A stretch of 5,715 bases of DNA, from the NCBI GenBank assembly GCA_013336025.1, contig JAAXUM010000131.1:1-5715 (forward strand), written 5' to 3'. Origin of the DNA: Chlorobiaceae bacterium (GTDB lineage Bacteria > Bacteroidota > Chlorobiia > Chlorobiales > Chlorobiaceae). Positions 5,452 to 5,715 of the stretch are shown piece after piece (within the stretch, counting starts at the first letter, position 1; each line of letters starts with the position of its first letter). A program made the position numbers and the translations under genes. A model generated the notes under the pieces. That model was not told where the DNA came from and did not search any database. It was given only the letters and a program-made list of their open reading frames with translations.

Positions 5452-5712
5452 TTATTCAGAGGATGGTGACGACCGGAGTGCGAGGGCAGTCCGGATTGCA
5501 TCAGGGAGATCGACGACACCAAAGAGAATGAGCATGGGTTTGGCAAGACCTGATAAGACAAATAATGTTAAAAAGAGCATGACCGATGAACGGGCATAGA
5601 CAGTCAATCGGAAATAGTCGGTTAGTTCGCAGCGGGCTGCCTCAATGTCGTAGAAGGCGAATATTGATACGAGTGCACCGGTAACCCGAATCAAAAGAGG
5701 TCTGGATTCGGA
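5452..5712 (-). CDS. Small membrane protein, C-terminal part; reading frame closed at the window edge (possibly broken gene)
   Basis: The minus-strand frame runs from a stop at 5715-5713 to TAA at 5454-5452. The only usual start inside is TTG 5694 (80 residues), with no ribosome site before it. The product has a hydrophobic segment at about 4-19 ending in an AARCEL stretch, then a longer hydrophobic stretch at about 36-60 containing FGVVDL. This resembles the last two-thirds of small four-helix membrane proteins of unknown function, whose first helix is missing here. In the -1 frame the edge bases read NPNPDLF before a TGA at 5693-5691; one more T in the CTTTTG run would join the two frames. 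It could therefore be a frameshifted gene, a sequence error, or a truly short protein. The rest lies outside the window. Confidence 0.5.
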   Translation of the reverse strand, partial: SESRPLLIRVTGALVSIFAFYDIEAARCELTDYFRLTVYARSSVMLFLTLFVLSGLAKPMLILFGVVDLPDAIRTALALRSSPSSE

Positions 5713-5715
5713 TTA

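Noticed and set aside
1..5715. Mobile element, CRISPR array or defence system
   Set aside because: No repeat array, transposase, integrase, terminal repeats or recognised defence gene is present; the genes are ordinary core functions.

Overview
The window looks like chromosomal DNA from a green sulfur bacterium (Chlorobiaceae) or a close relative. This rests on the general look of the proteins, a balanced base composition, tightly packed housekeeping genes, starts that mostly lack Shine-Dalgarno sequences, and an ftsX with no ftsE beside it. It is an inference of moderate strength; no sequence search was possible. I see no phage, transposon, CRISPR array or other sign of a mobile region, and no clear new biological system. 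The gene content is mainly conserved core genes, with the more unusual signals at the right end.

Layout from left to right. Bases 1-251 hold the 3' end of a gene for a small unrecognised membrane protein (+). A perfect 15-bp hairpin at 267-300 is a shared terminator between it and a tRNA-Ala(GGC) gene on the minus strand (310-382), which has its own plausible promoter. Next come ftsX (+, 546-1427), endonuclease IV nfo (-, 1432-2304), a membrane-anchored polyprenyl-phosphate-type glycosyltransferase (+, 2484-3473) and queE (-, 3481-4152), which overlaps the upstream purN (-, 4149-4751) by 4 bases. A 325-bp non-genic stretch (4752-5076) follows, then a conserved 117-residue protein with a CxxC motif (-, 5077-5430) and the C-terminal part of a small membrane protein (-, 5452 to the right edge) that may be frame-broken.

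Functionally the genes are mixed. FtsX belongs to cell-division control of peptidoglycan hydrolysis. Nfo repairs abasic sites. The glycosyltransferase probably makes a lipid-linked sugar for the envelope. PurN and QueE form a real operon that joins purine synthesis to synthesis of the 7-deazapurine precursor of queuosine, which itself starts from the purine nucleotide GTP.

The most interesting non-coding piece is the purN upstream region. It holds a possible promoter, three perfect odd-centred inverted repeats, and a 15-codon open frame with a well-placed AGGA whose stop codon touches the purN ATG. purN has no Shine-Dalgarno of its own, so this could be a translational-coupling leader. Two convergent gene pairs end only 4 and 7 bases apart with no terminator between them.
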